Positions 6,294 to 14,886 of a stretch of 25,876 bases of DNA are shown one piece after another. Numbering within the stretch: the stretch's first letter is position 1; each line of letters starts with the position of its first letter. The notes under the pieces were generated by a model that was given only the letters and a program-made list of their open reading frames with translations, did not search any database and was not told the origin of the DNA. The stretch is from JBFMDU01 sp034431935 (GTDB taxonomy: Bacteria > Chloroflexota > Dehalococcoidia > GIF9 > JBFMDU01), in contig DAOUCU010000028.1 of the NCBI GenBank assembly GCA_034431935.1, positions 1 through 25,876 on the forward strand, written 5' to 3'. Both the position numbers and the translations under genes were made by a program.

Positions 6294-8150
6294 CTAATCA
6301 ATACCAACTGCTGAGAACTTGCAGACATCGTGACAGGCGCCGCATTTGATGCATTTACTCTGGTCCATGACTACCGGTTTCTTCTTGCCCTGCCCTGTGA
6401 TAGCCTGATTCGGACAGGCTTTAACACAAAGCTGACAGCCAACACATTTGTCAGTGATGATGTAATACTTAATCAGCGCTTTACAGACACCGGCAGGGCA
6501 CTTCTTATCCCTGATATGGGCTTCGTATTCTTCCCTGAAGTATTTTAAGGTAGTCAGCACCGGGTTAGGAGCGGTGGCCCCGAGCTGACATAGAGAGGCA
6601 TCACTGAGGTGCGCCGCCAGCCGCTCCATAAGAGGGATGTCCTCTTCTCGTCCCCTGCCTTCGGTGATATCGGTGAGTATCTGATGCATACGCTTGATGC
6701 CTTCCCGGCAGGGTACACATTTACCGCAGGACTCCTCTTCAAGAAAGGTAAAGAAGTATTTAGCGATATCTACCATACAGGTCCGGTCGTCCATAACAAT
6801 CATTCCGCCGGAACCCATCATCGAACCAGCTCTGGTCAGCTCGTCAAAGTCCACCGGTAAATCAATCAGTTCCTCCGGTATGCAACCGCCTGATGGTCCG
6901 CCGGTCTGGACAGCCTTGAACTTGCGTCCATCTTTGATACCACCGCCGATATCATAAATAATCTCCCGCAGTGTAATCCCCATCGGCACCTCAACCAGCC
7001 CGGTGTTATTGACCTTACCAACCAGTGAGAATACTTTGGTGCCGGTACTGCCTTTGGTGCCAATACTCTTGAACCAGCCGGATCCGTTATTGATAATTAA
7101 CGGTACGTTAGCCCATGTCTCAACATTATTGAGATTACTGGGACGGTCCCAGAGACCTTTCTCAGCGGTATGAATGTATTTAACCCGTGGCTCACCGGCT
7201 TTGCCCTCCAGTGAAGCCATCAGGGCCGTGGATTCGCCACAGACAAAGGCACCGCCGCCGCGGTTGATAGTCACAATAAAATCGAAATCAGATCCCAGAA
7301 TATTCTTTCCCAGAAGTCCAGCTTTTTCTGCCTGCTCGATGGCAATCTTGAAATTCTCGACCGCCAAAGGATACTCATTTCGAACATAAATGTAACCCTC
7401 GCGTGCCCCAATCGCGAAGGCTCCAATAATCATACCCTCGAGAACACTATGAGGGTTGCCCTCAAGGAGACTCCGGTTGGCATAGGCGCCCGGGTCGCCC
7501 TCGTCACCATTGGCGATGACATACTTCAGGTCGCCATGAGCTTTGCGGGTTGTTTCCCATTTCAATCCTGTCGGAAATCCCGCACCACCGCGGCCGCGCA
7601 GACCGGACGCCTTTATCTCATTTATTACATCGTCCGGCTTCATTTCAAACAAGACTTTGGGTAGCGCTGAATAACCGCCGATAGCGATATAGTCTTCGAT
7701 ACTGGTCGGATCGATTTCCCCGTTATTACCAAAGATAATACGATGCTGTTTCTTGTAGAATGGTATTTCTGACTGGTATTGATATTTCTTACCTTCCGGG
7801 TCAGTATAGAGGAGGTTTTCCACCGGCCTGCCGTTGACTACAGTCTCAGTTATTATCGAAGGTACATCCTCAATTTTAACCCTCTGGTAGAAGAACTCGC
7901 CCGGCATGACGGCTACAATCGGGCCAAGTTCGCAGAAGCCACGGCAACCAGTAATCATTACATTTACCTTGTCCGCCATCCCCTGCCGTGCAAGTTCCGC
8001 CTTAACAGCATCACCAACTGCAATACAACCATAAGCGCGGCAACCGGTGCCGCCACAGACGCTTACGGTGGGCTTCCTTGTCTTTTGTCTTTCAGCCTGG
8101 AGCCTGGCCCTCAGAGAGTCCAGCTCCTGTCGTGAGCGGAGTCTGTTCAC
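6294..8150 (-). CDS. nuoF: NuoF/HydB-type NADH-binding flavoprotein subunit
   Basis: 618 residues in three parts. A thioredoxin-like [2Fe-2S] domain has Cys32, Cys37, Cys69 and Cys73. The 51-kDa core has the FMN/NADH segments GLRGRGGAGFPTG (183-195) and GDEGDPGAYANRSLLE (215-230), plus the cluster motif SCGKCVPCREG (474-484) with Cys521. A C-terminal extension contains KKCPAGVC (549-556) and two [4Fe-4S] motifs (Cys569-579 and Cys600-610). This is the architecture of HydB from trimeric bifurcating hydrogenases and of HndC-like diaphorases, not of complex I NuoF, which lacks both extra domains. It is expected to oxidise or reduce NAD(H) in the cytoplasm. Start GTG at 8150 with GAGG about 8 nt upstream; no better ATG lies nearby. 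It lies between the nuoE-like and NuoG-like genes. Confidence 0.92.
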   Translation of the reverse strand: MNRLRSRQELDSLRARLQAERQKTRKPTVSVCGGTGCRAYGCIAVGDAVKAELARQGMADKVNVMITGCRGFCELGPIVAVMPGEFFYQRVKIEDVPSIITETVVNGRPVENLLYTDPEGKKYQYQSEIPFYKKQHRIIFGNNGEIDPTSIEDYIAIGGYSALPKVLFEMKPDDVINEIKASGLRGRGGAGFPTGLKWETTRKAHGDLKYVIANGDEGDPGAYANRSLLEGNPHSVLEGMIIGAFAIGAREGYIYVRNEYPLAVENFKIAIEQAEKAGLLGKNILGSDFDFIVTINRGGGAFVCGESTALMASLEGKAGEPRVKYIHTAEKGLWDRPSNLNNVETWANVPLIINNGSGWFKSIGTKGSTGTKVFSLVGKVNNTGLVEVPMGITLREIIYDIGGGIKDGRKFKAVQTGGPSGGCIPEELIDLPVDFDELTRAGSMMGSGGMIVMDDRTCMVDIAKYFFTFLEEESCGKCVPCREGIKRMHQILTDITEGRGREEDIPLMERLAAHLSDASLCQLGATAPNPVLTTLKYFREEYEAHIRDKKCPAGVCKALIKYYIITDKCVGCQLCVKACPNQAITGQGKKKPVVMDQSKCIKCGACHDVCKFSAVGID

Positions 8151-8167
8151 GTACGACCTCGCAATGG

Positions 8168-8620
8168 TTAGTAGTTGCTCAGTACTTTGTCGACTTCATC
8201 CGTTGTCATTTGCCCGTAGTATGTATCATCCACTTTGATGACCGGCCCGAGTGCGCAGGCACCCATACAGTTAACTGATTCAAGGGTAAACTTCATATCC
8301 CTGGTAGTGCCGCCATTAGATATGCCCAGAGACCTTTCCAGTTTCTCCAGAATCCTCAAGCCGCCTCTTACGTGACATGCGGTACCGAGACAGCAGTTGA
8401 TAAGGTGCTTGCCACGAGGTTTAAGACTGAAGGCGCGGAAGAATGTCGCTACCTGGTAGACCTGGCTGATGGGTACTGCCATCTGCTCACTGACACGAAA
8501 GAGGGCGTCCTTGGGTAAATAGCGGAATTCGGACTGCACATCCTGAAGTATCGAGACAAGCTGGCCGCGGTTCTTGCTGTACTTGGCGACGATTGCGTCA
8601 ACTTTGCTGTTGGTATCCAT
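8168..8620 (-). CDS. nuoE: NuoE-like thioredoxin-fold [2Fe-2S] subunit
   Basis: 150 residues, the usual length for NuoE/HydC/HndA proteins. The N-terminal helical bundle (RGQLVSILQDVQSEFRYLP) leads to the VYQVATFFRAFSL segment typical of the family. The thioredoxin-like domain has cluster ligands Cys77, Cys82, Cys118 and Cys122 (CCLGTACHVRG, NCMGACALGP). It partners the NuoF-like flavoprotein. The ATG lies 3 nt after the porB stop, and its GAGGAA ribosome binding site is inside the end of porB, indicating translational coupling with the oxidoreductase genes. Confidence 0.93.
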   Translation of the reverse strand: MDTNSKVDAIVAKYSKNRGQLVSILQDVQSEFRYLPKDALFRVSEQMAVPISQVYQVATFFRAFSLKPRGKHLINCCLGTACHVRGGLRILEKLERSLGISNGGTTRDMKFTLESVNCMGACALGPVIKVDDTYYGQMTTDEVDKVLSNY

Positions 8621-8623
8621 ATA

Positions 8624-9547
8624 TCAGTTCCTCGAAGCTTTCTGCTTGAGAGCTGTGTAATCACTACTTACTTTTTCCTGGATCTTGTTGACCATATCCT
8701 GAGACAGGTGACGGAACCGTCCCTGAACCTTTATGTAATCAGTTATCGGTCGGAGCTTGGGCAAATCAACATTAAGCCTGTACTTACCGTTTTCGACTTC
8801 GTATAGTGGGAAAATACCGGTCTCAACGGCCAGCCGGCCGAGCCGAACTGAAAGGTCGGACGGGCTGCGCCAGCCGGTCGGACATACCGACAGGACGTGG
8901 AGATATGCCGGTCCTTTGGTGGCGACCGCCTTCTGGACTTTGGCGACCAGATCGAATGGGTAGCTCGGGTTAGCGGTGGCAACATAAGGGATCCCATGTG
9001 CCGCCATAATTTCAGGCATATTCTTTTTCCAGGTAAATTGTCCCTGGCTGTGAGAGCCCGCCGGGGATGTCGTGGTGGATGCCCCGAAGGGTGTGGTACC
9101 GGAACGCTGGACACCGGTATTCATATAACCTTCATTGTCATAGCAGACGTAGATTAACTCGTGTCCGCGCTCCATGGCTCCGGAAAGCGCTTGGAAGCCG
9201 ATATCAGCAGTGCCGCCATCACCCCCCATAGCTACTACCTTGGGTTTGCCCTCGTACCTGCCATGGCGTGAAAGCACCTTAATCGCCGATTCTATTCCTG
9301 AAGCCACCGCCGCCGTATTCTCAAAGAGAGTGTGAATCCACGGCACTCGCCATGACGTATACGGAGCCGGGGAGGAGATGATTTCCATACAACCGGTGGC
9401 ATTGGCGATGATAATGTTCCGGCCAAGCGCCTTGCATACCATCCTTACAGCCAGTACTTCAGCACATCCGGTACAGGCGCGATGGCCGGGAGCAATGGAT
9501 TCCCTTTTACTGAGAAGTCGTGGAACGTATACGGTAAAGGTTTCCAT
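8624..9547 (-). CDS. porB: 2-oxoacid (probably pyruvate):ferredoxin oxidoreductase, beta subunit
   Basis: 307-residue thiamine-diphosphate-binding subunit. The TPP motif is GGDGGTADIG (108-117) with YDNEGYMNTG (136-145). [4Fe-4S] ligands are Cys25 and Cys28 (GHRACTGCAE), Cys53 (NATGCMEI) and Cys222 (SVCPTGWR). The surrounding sequence, with YTSWRVPWIHTLFENTAAVASGI, matches the pyruvate-type beta subunit better than the 2-oxoglutarate type. It acts with the alpha and gamma-delta subunits in the cytoplasm to interconvert 2-oxoacid + CoA and acyl-CoA + CO2 with reduced ferredoxin. The ATG directly follows the porA TAA with no intervening base. Confidence 0.92.
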   Translation of the reverse strand: METFTVYVPRLLSKRESIAPGHRACTGCAEVLAVRMVCKALGRNIIIANATGCMEIISSPAPYTSWRVPWIHTLFENTAAVASGIESAIKVLSRHGRYEGKPKVVAMGGDGGTADIGFQALSGAMERGHELIYVCYDNEGYMNTGVQRSGTTPFGASTTTSPAGSHSQGQFTWKKNMPEIMAAHGIPYVATANPSYPFDLVAKVQKAVATKGPAYLHVLSVCPTGWRSPSDLSVRLGRLAVETGIFPLYEVENGKYRLNVDLPKLRPITDYIKVQGRFRHLSQDMVNKIQEKVSSDYTALKQKASRN

Positions 9548-10720
9548 TTAGCCTCTCACTCCAATCATCTCGAATTCGCCCGGCGCTTTCTGCACGGCTT
9601 TCTGGATGCCCTGGGTAATCAGCGACTTGAAACCTTCAACAGAGACCTCCCGTCCACCAAGGCCACCAACATAGCTAACAATGCTCGGCTTATTGGGTAA
9701 TGGATATAAGGCAGACTGGATTTCGGAACACATCGGACCGCTCGGACCACCAAGACATAGTGCTCGGTCCATGGTTATGAGCAGCCTTGCCTTACTAACG
9801 GCGGCGGTCAGTTCTTCAAACGGAAAGGGCCGCCAGAGACGGATACGCAACATGCCAACCTTATGACCGGCATCGCGAAGTTCGTCGATGGCCGAGGCCG
9901 CCGTCTCACTGAAACTGCCCATCATTATAAAAAGAGTATCGGCATCCTCGGTACGGTAGCTCTCGACCGGCAGGTAGCGCCGTCCGGTGATGCTTTCAAA
10001 TTCCCTCCATATTTCGACGATTATCTTCTTCGAAGCTCTTAGAGCAACATCCTGTGACTTCTTAACCTCAGTATAGATGTTGGGCATGCCGAAGGCACCC
10101 ATGGTAAGCGGACGGTCGGGATGAAGGCCGTAAGGATGGGTGTAACGCGGCAGGAACTTATCGACTTCGGCCTGCTCTACAAGATAGAGAGGCTCGACGA
10201 CATGCGAAACGTTAAACCCGTCAATATTCACCATGACCGGGAACAGTACACGATGGTCTTCGGCAATCTTAAAGGCACACAGTGTCAGGTCATACGCCTG
10301 CTGACCATTCTCGGCGAAAATCTGAATCCAGCCGCATTCGCGGGAGGCCATGATGTCGGAGTGGTCGCCCCATATACTCAAAGGAGCTGACAGGGCCCGG
10401 TTGGCGACTGCCATGACAATCGGCAATCGCATCGAAGCCGCAACAAACAGCACTTCATGCATTAGGGCTAGGCCCTGTCCCGCTGTGGCGGTAAAGGTCC
10501 GGGCGCCCGCGGCCGACGAGCCAAGACAGGCGCTCAACGCGGAGTGTTCGGACTCGACCGGCACATACTCGGCATCAAGTTCGCCGTTGGCTACCATCTC
10601 GGCCAGACGTTCGACAATATGTGTCTGCGGGGTAATAGGATAGGCTGCTATCACCTCGGACCTGGCCGCCTTAACGGCTTCGGCAATAGCGAGCGAGCTT
10701 TCCATGCCGACTCTTTCCAT
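9548..10720 (-). CDS. porA: 2-oxoacid (probably pyruvate):ferredoxin oxidoreductase, alpha subunit
   Basis: 390 residues, normal for the separate alpha subunit. The N-terminal pyrimidine-binding domain carries the hallmark AAYPITPQTHIVERLAE (25-41) and the conserved Glu in VESEHSA. ATAGQGLALMHE and the DHSDIMASRECGW loop follow, and the C-terminal transketolase-like domain includes GSFSETAASAIDELRDAG and RIRLWRPFPFEEL. It pairs with PorB to form the TPP active site. The ATG overlaps the stop of the upstream gamma-delta gene by one base (TGATG). Pyruvate is the most likely substrate given the alpha/beta wording, but other 2-oxoacids cannot be excluded. Confidence 0.93.
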   Translation of the reverse strand: MERVGMESSLAIAEAVKAARSEVIAAYPITPQTHIVERLAEMVANGELDAEYVPVESEHSALSACLGSSAAGARTFTATAGQGLALMHEVLFVAASMRLPIVMAVANRALSAPLSIWGDHSDIMASRECGWIQIFAENGQQAYDLTLCAFKIAEDHRVLFPVMVNIDGFNVSHVVEPLYLVEQAEVDKFLPRYTHPYGLHPDRPLTMGAFGMPNIYTEVKKSQDVALRASKKIIVEIWREFESITGRRYLPVESYRTEDADTLFIMMGSFSETAASAIDELRDAGHKVGMLRIRLWRPFPFEELTAAVSKARLLITMDRALCLGGPSGPMCSEIQSALYPLPNKPSIVSYVGGLGGREVSVEGFKSLITQGIQKAVQKAPGEFEMIGVRG

Positions 10721-11613
10721 CAGACCGTCTCCTCATTCATGGTGATAGCCTCGGTAGGGCATTCGCGTGAACAAATACCGCACCCTTTGCAATAGTAGAG
10801 ATTAGCCTCGAAGAAGCCCTCCTGATTCTGTCCGATGCATCCTTCGGGGCAGAAAAGATAACAGATGCCGCATTTGATGCAGCGTTGGTGGTTCCATATC
10901 GGCCGCTGAGACCGCCAGTCGCCAGTACGGTTGCTGGCGGCATTGCCGGCATCTGTAACAACCATACCCAGCGGAACGTCTCTCCACCCCGGCAAAACCT
11001 CGGTTGCAAATTCCTTCTTTGGCGATGGTGCCGCCGGGTCAGGTTCCAGGACTACCGTCTGGTTGTAGGCTCGCCCTGCCGCTTCAATATTGTCCTTGGC
11101 CCTTTTACCGAACCGTTCTTCAAGCGGGTGAACCAGCGAATCCAGATTAACGAGACCGGTAGCTTTAACAACGGCTCCTAACATCGTGGTGTTAACGATA
11201 TTGACACCGAGGAGATCTTTGGCAATGGCTCCAGCGTTAACGACCGCCAGCCGCCACTTGCCTCCCACCTCTTTCTTGATCTGCTCCGCCGGCTTCGGAC
11301 TGTTAACGATAAGTACACCGTCGTCTTTAAGGCCGGCGGTTACATTAACGAGATTTAGCAGTCCCGGGTCGAGTACCACAACTACGTCCGGTCCAGTGAT
11401 TCCTGCGCGATTTCTGATCGGCTCGGTAGCACTGATGCGGTTAAAAACCATTACTGGCGCGCCGCGTCGTTCAGGGCCGAAACTGGGAAATGCCTGGGCA
11501 AACTTGCCTTCCCTAATAGCTGCCAGTGCAACGAGTTCAGCTGAGGTAACTGCACCCTGTCCACCCCGTCCATGCCACCGCATCTCAATTGTCTTGCTCT
11601 TGACCTTCTGCAT
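10720..11613 (-). CDS. porG: 2-oxoacid:ferredoxin oxidoreductase, fused gamma-delta subunit
   Basis: 297 residues. The gamma domain (about 8-190) starts with MRWHGRGGQGAVTSAE and contains FGPERRGAPV. A linker with PGWRDVPLG and GDWRSQRPIW, typical of the start of a free delta subunit, leads to a two-cluster ferredoxin domain with CIKCGICYLFC (245-255) and CKGCGICSREC (275-285). In many organisms gamma and delta are separate proteins. The frame stays open upstream through the antisense of tRNA-Arg, but the true start is the ATG at 11613: AAGGAA lies about 9 nt upstream and the protein there begins with the normal MQKVKSKTIEMRWHG. It is the first protein-coding gene of the run, about 50 nt after tRNA-Arg. 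Confidence 0.92.
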   Translation of the reverse strand: MQKVKSKTIEMRWHGRGGQGAVTSAELVALAAIREGKFAQAFPSFGPERRGAPVMVFNRISATEPIRNRAGITGPDVVVVLDPGLLNLVNVTAGLKDDGVLIVNSPKPAEQIKKEVGGKWRLAVVNAGAIAKDLLGVNIVNTTMLGAVVKATGLVNLDSLVHPLEERFGKRAKDNIEAAGRAYNQTVVLEPDPAAPSPKKEFATEVLPGWRDVPLGMVVTDAGNAASNRTGDWRSQRPIWNHQRCIKCGICYLFCPEGCIGQNQEGFFEANLYYCKGCGICSRECPTEAITMNEETV

Positions 11614-11663
11614 TGTAATGCATTCCTTGTTATGATGATGTTTTTGCCAAACTTCAGCAAGAA

Positions 11664-11738
11664 TGGCGCCCCTGGAGGGACTCGAACCCTCGCTCCTGGC
11701 TCCGGAGGCCAGTGCTCTATCCCCTGAGCTACAGGGGC
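11664..11738 (-). tRNA. tRNA-Arg (anticodon CCG)
   Basis: 75-nt cloverleaf with encoded CCA. The acceptor stem pairs GCCCCTG with CAGGGGC, followed by discriminator G and CCA. The anticodon arm CTGGC-CTCCGGA-GCCAG gives CCG at 34-36. The T arm is GAGGG-TTCGAGT-CCCTC. It lies immediately before the por genes with no terminator between them, so both may come from the same promoter. Confidence 0.95.
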
Positions 11739-11763
11739 TCCACCTAAAGAGAATAATTGGCAA

Positions 11764-11793
11764 ATTATACGATGTTTAAGTACTTAAATACAA
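11764..11793 (-). promoter_or_regulatory. Predicted promoter for tRNA-Arg and probably the por-nuoEF operon
   Basis: A perfect TATAAT (minus strand, 11764-11769) lies about 26 nt before the mature tRNA 5' end. A weak -35 (TTGTAT, 11788-11793) is 18 bp further upstream. The spacer contains a perfect 14-bp palindrome (11775-11788). Confidence 0.55.
11775..11788. repeat. Perfect 14-bp palindrome in promoter spacer
   Basis: TTTAAGTACTTAAA is exactly self-complementary and occupies the spacer between the predicted -35 and -10 of the tRNA-Arg/por promoter. The position would suit a repressor operator. It is AT-rich, so chance is possible. Confidence 0.5.
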
Positions 11794-11844
11794 TCTACTG
11801 TACTCTTACTGAGGAATCGAACTTTGACCAGTGACAGACGCCAT

Positions 11845-12786
11845 TCAGTGTTTTTCTGCCCCTTCCGTGATCTCTGTCTCTTTCTTTGGCAGAACAACTG
11901 AAAGGAGTACGGAGCCGACAATTAATGCGGCGATAACCACCAGCGAAACTGAAACCGGGATCTTATATAAATCAACAATTAGCATCTTGATTCCAACGAA
12001 TGCAAGAACGGCAGAAAGTCCGTAGACCAGGTAGCGGAAGAGGTAGAAAAGGCCGGCGAGTGCGAAAAATAGTGCTCGTAAACCCAGAATAGCGAAGATA
12101 TTAGATGTATAAACAATCAAAGGGTCGACTGTGACTCCAAATACGGCCGGAACCGAGTCCACCGCAAACATTATGTCCATGGTCTCGATAGCTACCAGCG
12201 TTATCATCAATGGAGTTGCGTATCTTACCCCGTTTATCTTCCTGAAGAATTTAGTTCCGTCATATCTGGGATCGACACGTATGATTTTTCGAGCAAGTCG
12301 GACGATAGGATTCTTGTCAGGATCAATATTCTTTTCCTTCTGGGTGACCAGCTTATATGCCGTATAAATCAGGACGAGTCCCAGGATATAAATCAGAAAG
12401 TGGAACCTCTCAATAAGTGCGATACCCGCGAAAATGAAAAGTCCACGAAAAAAGATAGCTCCAAGAATGCCCCAGAGCAGGACCCGTCTCTGTGCCTCTC
12501 TTGGTACAGCAAAGTAGGTGAAAAGCGCAAGAAAAACAAACAGGTTATCAATACTCAGAGAATACTCAATCAGATAGGCGGTAAAGAACTCGACGGCCTT
12601 TTCCGTCCCTCGAGCGAAGTAGACCAGGGCATTGAACAGGAGGGCTAAGGTGACCCAGAAACCAACCAGCTTGAGCGCTTCCCTGACAGGAATAATGTGG
12701 GCCTTACGTTGAAAAACAAATAAGTCAAGAACAAGGGCGGCGATGAATACTGCGACGAAGACGGCCCACAGAGAAGCCTGACCCAA
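11845..12786 (-). CDS. TerC-family integral membrane protein
   Basis: 313 residues with about nine predicted membrane segments. It carries the two TerC signatures: EYSLSIDNLFVF (74-85) and ETMDIMFAVDSVPAVFG (201-217), with the membrane acidic residues Glu74, Asp80, Glu201, Asp204 and Asp210. TerC/Alx proteins are linked to metal-ion (notably manganese) export, pH response and tellurite resistance; which applies here is unknown. The length and sequence are closer to the Alx-like form. The start is TTG at 12786, giving MGQASLWAVF, with AGGGGA about 11 nt upstream; no suitable ATG lies closer. It follows the universal stress protein gene by 77 bases, and no strong separate promoter is evident. 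Confidence 0.88.
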   Translation of the reverse strand: MGQASLWAVFVAVFIAALVLDLFVFQRKAHIIPVREALKLVGFWVTLALLFNALVYFARGTEKAVEFFTAYLIEYSLSIDNLFVFLALFTYFAVPREAQRRVLLWGILGAIFFRGLFIFAGIALIERFHFLIYILGLVLIYTAYKLVTQKEKNIDPDKNPIVRLARKIIRVDPRYDGTKFFRKINGVRYATPLMITLVAIETMDIMFAVDSVPAVFGVTVDPLIVYTSNIFAILGLRALFFALAGLFYLFRYLVYGLSAVLAFVGIKMLIVDLYKIPVSVSLVVIAALIVGSVLLSVVLPKKETEITEGAEKH

Positions 12787-12863
12787 CGGTACTAATTTCC
12801 CCTATTCTCAATCTTTGTCTTTGGGTACTTGATAATACTCCGCAGGTTGATGTTCATATCCAC

Positions 12864-13346
12864 TTATGAGATGCAACCGGGAGACCGTATTAGCAAAACC
12901 GGAATACTAACAGAGCGAATGACGTGGTCGGCGACACTTCCCCATATTAGGCGACTGACTCCGGAACGTCCGTGTGTAGCAATAACTACTAAGTCCGCCT
13001 TCTTATTAATGGTAAACTGCACTATCGCCTCTGCTGCCTTGCCATTGACAACGAAGGATCGCGTGTCGATTACAACCTTTCTTAACCGCTCTTCTATGCT
13101 CCTGAGATACTTCTTGGCTTCTATTCTGTGGCGCGTCTCGAAAGCCTTCAACTGTTCAATGGAAGCAATTTGTGAGACCTGTCTGCCGTAAGGTATGGCA
13201 ATTGGCTCGACCACTGTGATGAGAAGCACCTTCGAGGCATTAGACCCCTTAACTATGGCTTCGACATGCGGCAGTACGCATTCGGCCAGTTCCGACCCAT
13301 CAAGGGGAACAACGATCTTCCTGTATACTATCTTTTTGCGCATCAT
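12864..13346 (-). CDS. Universal stress protein (UspA family)
   Basis: 160-residue single-domain cytoplasmic protein. The N-terminal YRKIVVPLDGSELAE is the standard first strand and Asp loop. The C-terminal nucleotide motif is ATHGRSGVSRLIWGSVADHV (123-142), matching G-2x-G-9x-G-S except that the first Gly is Ala123, so ATP binding is likely. The gene starts with two adjacent ATGs (13346 or 13343), with GAGGATCC upstream. It lies 42 nt downstream of the transporter gene and upstream of terC, suggesting a stress or ion-homeostasis unit. Its specific signal is not known. Confidence 0.9.
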   Translation of the reverse strand: MMRKKIVYRKIVVPLDGSELAECVLPHVEAIVKGSNASKVLLITVVEPIAIPYGRQVSQIASIEQLKAFETRHRIEAKKYLRSIEERLRKVVIDTRSFVVNGKAAEAIVQFTINKKADLVVIATHGRSGVSRLIWGSVADHVIRSVSIPVLLIRSPGCIS

Positions 13347-13388
13347 CTTCTTGGATCCTCAGTATTTCGAGGAACATTCTGATAAGAA

Positions 13389-14747
13389 TCAGTGAACATA
13401 TCTCACCCAGTGTAACAACCAGCAAACACCGAGGGTTAGAATCATACCGGGGATCGCCACCTTACAGTACCGTCCCCAGGTAACCGGATAACCCTCACGG
13501 TCGGCGATTGCAGTCCCGACAACGTTTGCTGAAGCTCCGATAGGCGTAGCATTGCCGCCGATATCGGTACCCAACGCCAGTGCCCAACTGAGTGTTCTCA
13601 AGTTCATCCCCTGTGCAGCGAGCGCACTAACCACCGGTACCATAGCCGCGGCAAACGGGATGTTGTCTACAATCGCTGAAGCAAACGCTGATATCCACAA
13701 GATCATTGTGCTGACAATCCCAAGGCTTCCGCCTGACACGTCTCCTATCCAGGTGGCCAACGCCTTCAGAACGCCCGTTACCTCGAGGCCGCCCACGGTC
13801 ACAAACAAAGCAAAGAAAAAGAGTAGCGTGCGCCAGTCAATCCTTAAGAAGAAATGCTTCGCCCCGCTAAACGAACCAGCGCTTATGGCAGTGAGCATTG
13901 CGGCGATGACCCCTATTATAGCTACCGATAGCCCGCTCTGCTGATGGGTCACCAGTAAAGCAACCACGACCACGAAAACTCCGGTCTGCATGTAGAACAG
14001 TCGCATACTGGTAATTGCAGAAGCCGGGAGGGGACAACTCTTGGCCGCGGCTGCCTGTTCGGGGCTCAGTTTAAAATACTTCCGGAAGACCAGATAAAAG
14101 TAGGCCAAGAGCGCCATCATCGCCACCCAGGCGATAGGGCCAGTATTAACTGCGAAATCGAGGAAGCCGAACCCGAATGAAGTGCCAATAATTATATTTG
14201 GGGGGTCGCCCATCATAGTAGCACTGCCGCCGGTGTTGGCCGCACTGATTTCGGCAATAATGAACGGAATCGGGTCAACCTTGAACTGCCTCGCAATTTC
14301 TATAGTTACCGTGGAAAGAAATAGCATCACGGTGATGCTGTCAATGAACATTGAAAGAAACCCGGCCAGCAGAACGAAGGCGACGAAGATCGCCGTTATG
14401 TTGTAGCAGACCAGCTTGGCCACATAAAGACATAGCCATCGGAAGAAGCCGCTTGCGGCCAGTCCCTCAACCATAACCATCATTCCGAAGATAAAGACGA
14501 TTGTCTGCCAGTTTACGCCGTGGGATTCGAGGTGCTCATGCCCGGGAAACCAGAATTTCCACTGAATAAGCTGACCAATGTTGAGAACCTCGACGATATG
14601 CTCCGGCTTCCGCATGATAGCCACGAAGAGAATCAGCATAAGAACGGCACCACCCAAAGCCACCCATGCCCGATGCCACTTGCCAATGGTAATAACAATG
14701 AACATCATCAGGAAAATGATGGCGGCGAGAATCTGCTCAAAGGACAT
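13389..14747 (-). CDS. ArsB/NhaD-type ion transporter (SLC13-like superfamily)
   Basis: 452 residues with about 11-12 membrane segments. The inverted-repeat superfamily motifs are visible twice: AANTGGSATMMGDPPNIIIG (169-188) and LGTDIGGNATPIGASANVVG (392-411), each following a FIDSITVML or IVDNIPFAA segment, as in ArsB, NhaD and P-protein-like permeases. These proteins move Na+/H+, arsenite or organic anions; the residues seen here do not settle the substrate. No arsR or arsA lies nearby, so arsenite is not favoured, and a Na+/H+-type exchanger is the better guess. A promoter lies about 110 nt upstream, and the gene probably heads a unit with the usp and terC genes. Confidence 0.85.
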   Translation of the reverse strand: MSFEQILAAIIFLMMFIVITIGKWHRAWVALGGAVLMLILFVAIMRKPEHIVEVLNIGQLIQWKFWFPGHEHLESHGVNWQTIVFIFGMMVMVEGLAASGFFRWLCLYVAKLVCYNITAIFVAFVLLAGFLSMFIDSITVMLFLSTVTIEIARQFKVDPIPFIIAEISAANTGGSATMMGDPPNIIIGTSFGFGFLDFAVNTGPIAWVAMMALLAYFYLVFRKYFKLSPEQAAAAKSCPLPASAITSMRLFYMQTGVFVVVVALLVTHQQSGLSVAIIGVIAAMLTAISAGSFSGAKHFFLRIDWRTLLFFFALFVTVGGLEVTGVLKALATWIGDVSGGSLGIVSTMILWISAFASAIVDNIPFAAAMVPVVSALAAQGMNLRTLSWALALGTDIGGNATPIGASANVVGTAIADREGYPVTWGRYCKVAIPGMILTLGVCWLLHWVRYVH

Positions 14748-14855
14748 TGGTCAGGTCCTCATTTCAGTTGACTGGCAAAAACGCTGGCGTTTGACCTGAA
14801 TTCAAGTACGGACTTGGTACCGGCAAGATAAGACTCGCCGGGCACATTGCCGTTT

Positions 14856-14884
14856 AATCTATCAAGTGTTCAGCCAACTGTCAA
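14856..14884 (-). promoter_or_regulatory. Predicted promoter of the transporter-usp-terC unit
   Basis: TTGACA (14879-14884, minus strand, perfect) with a 17-bp spacer to TAGATT (14856-14861, 4 of 6). It starts a few bases after the stop of the upstream flavoprotein gene and gives a leader of about 100 nt before the transporter ATG. Confidence 0.5.
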
Positions 14885-14886
14885 TG

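Noticed and set aside
11614..11763. 50-residue N-terminal extension of the gamma-delta oxidoreductase gene
   Set aside because: It would translate through tRNA-Arg. The ATG at 11613 has a ribosome binding site and gives the normal family N-terminus.
14776..14800. Inverted AAACGC/GCGTTT as a terminator upstream of the transporter gene
   Set aside because: The loop would be only about two bases and there is no T run in the right place, so it is unlikely to act as a terminator.
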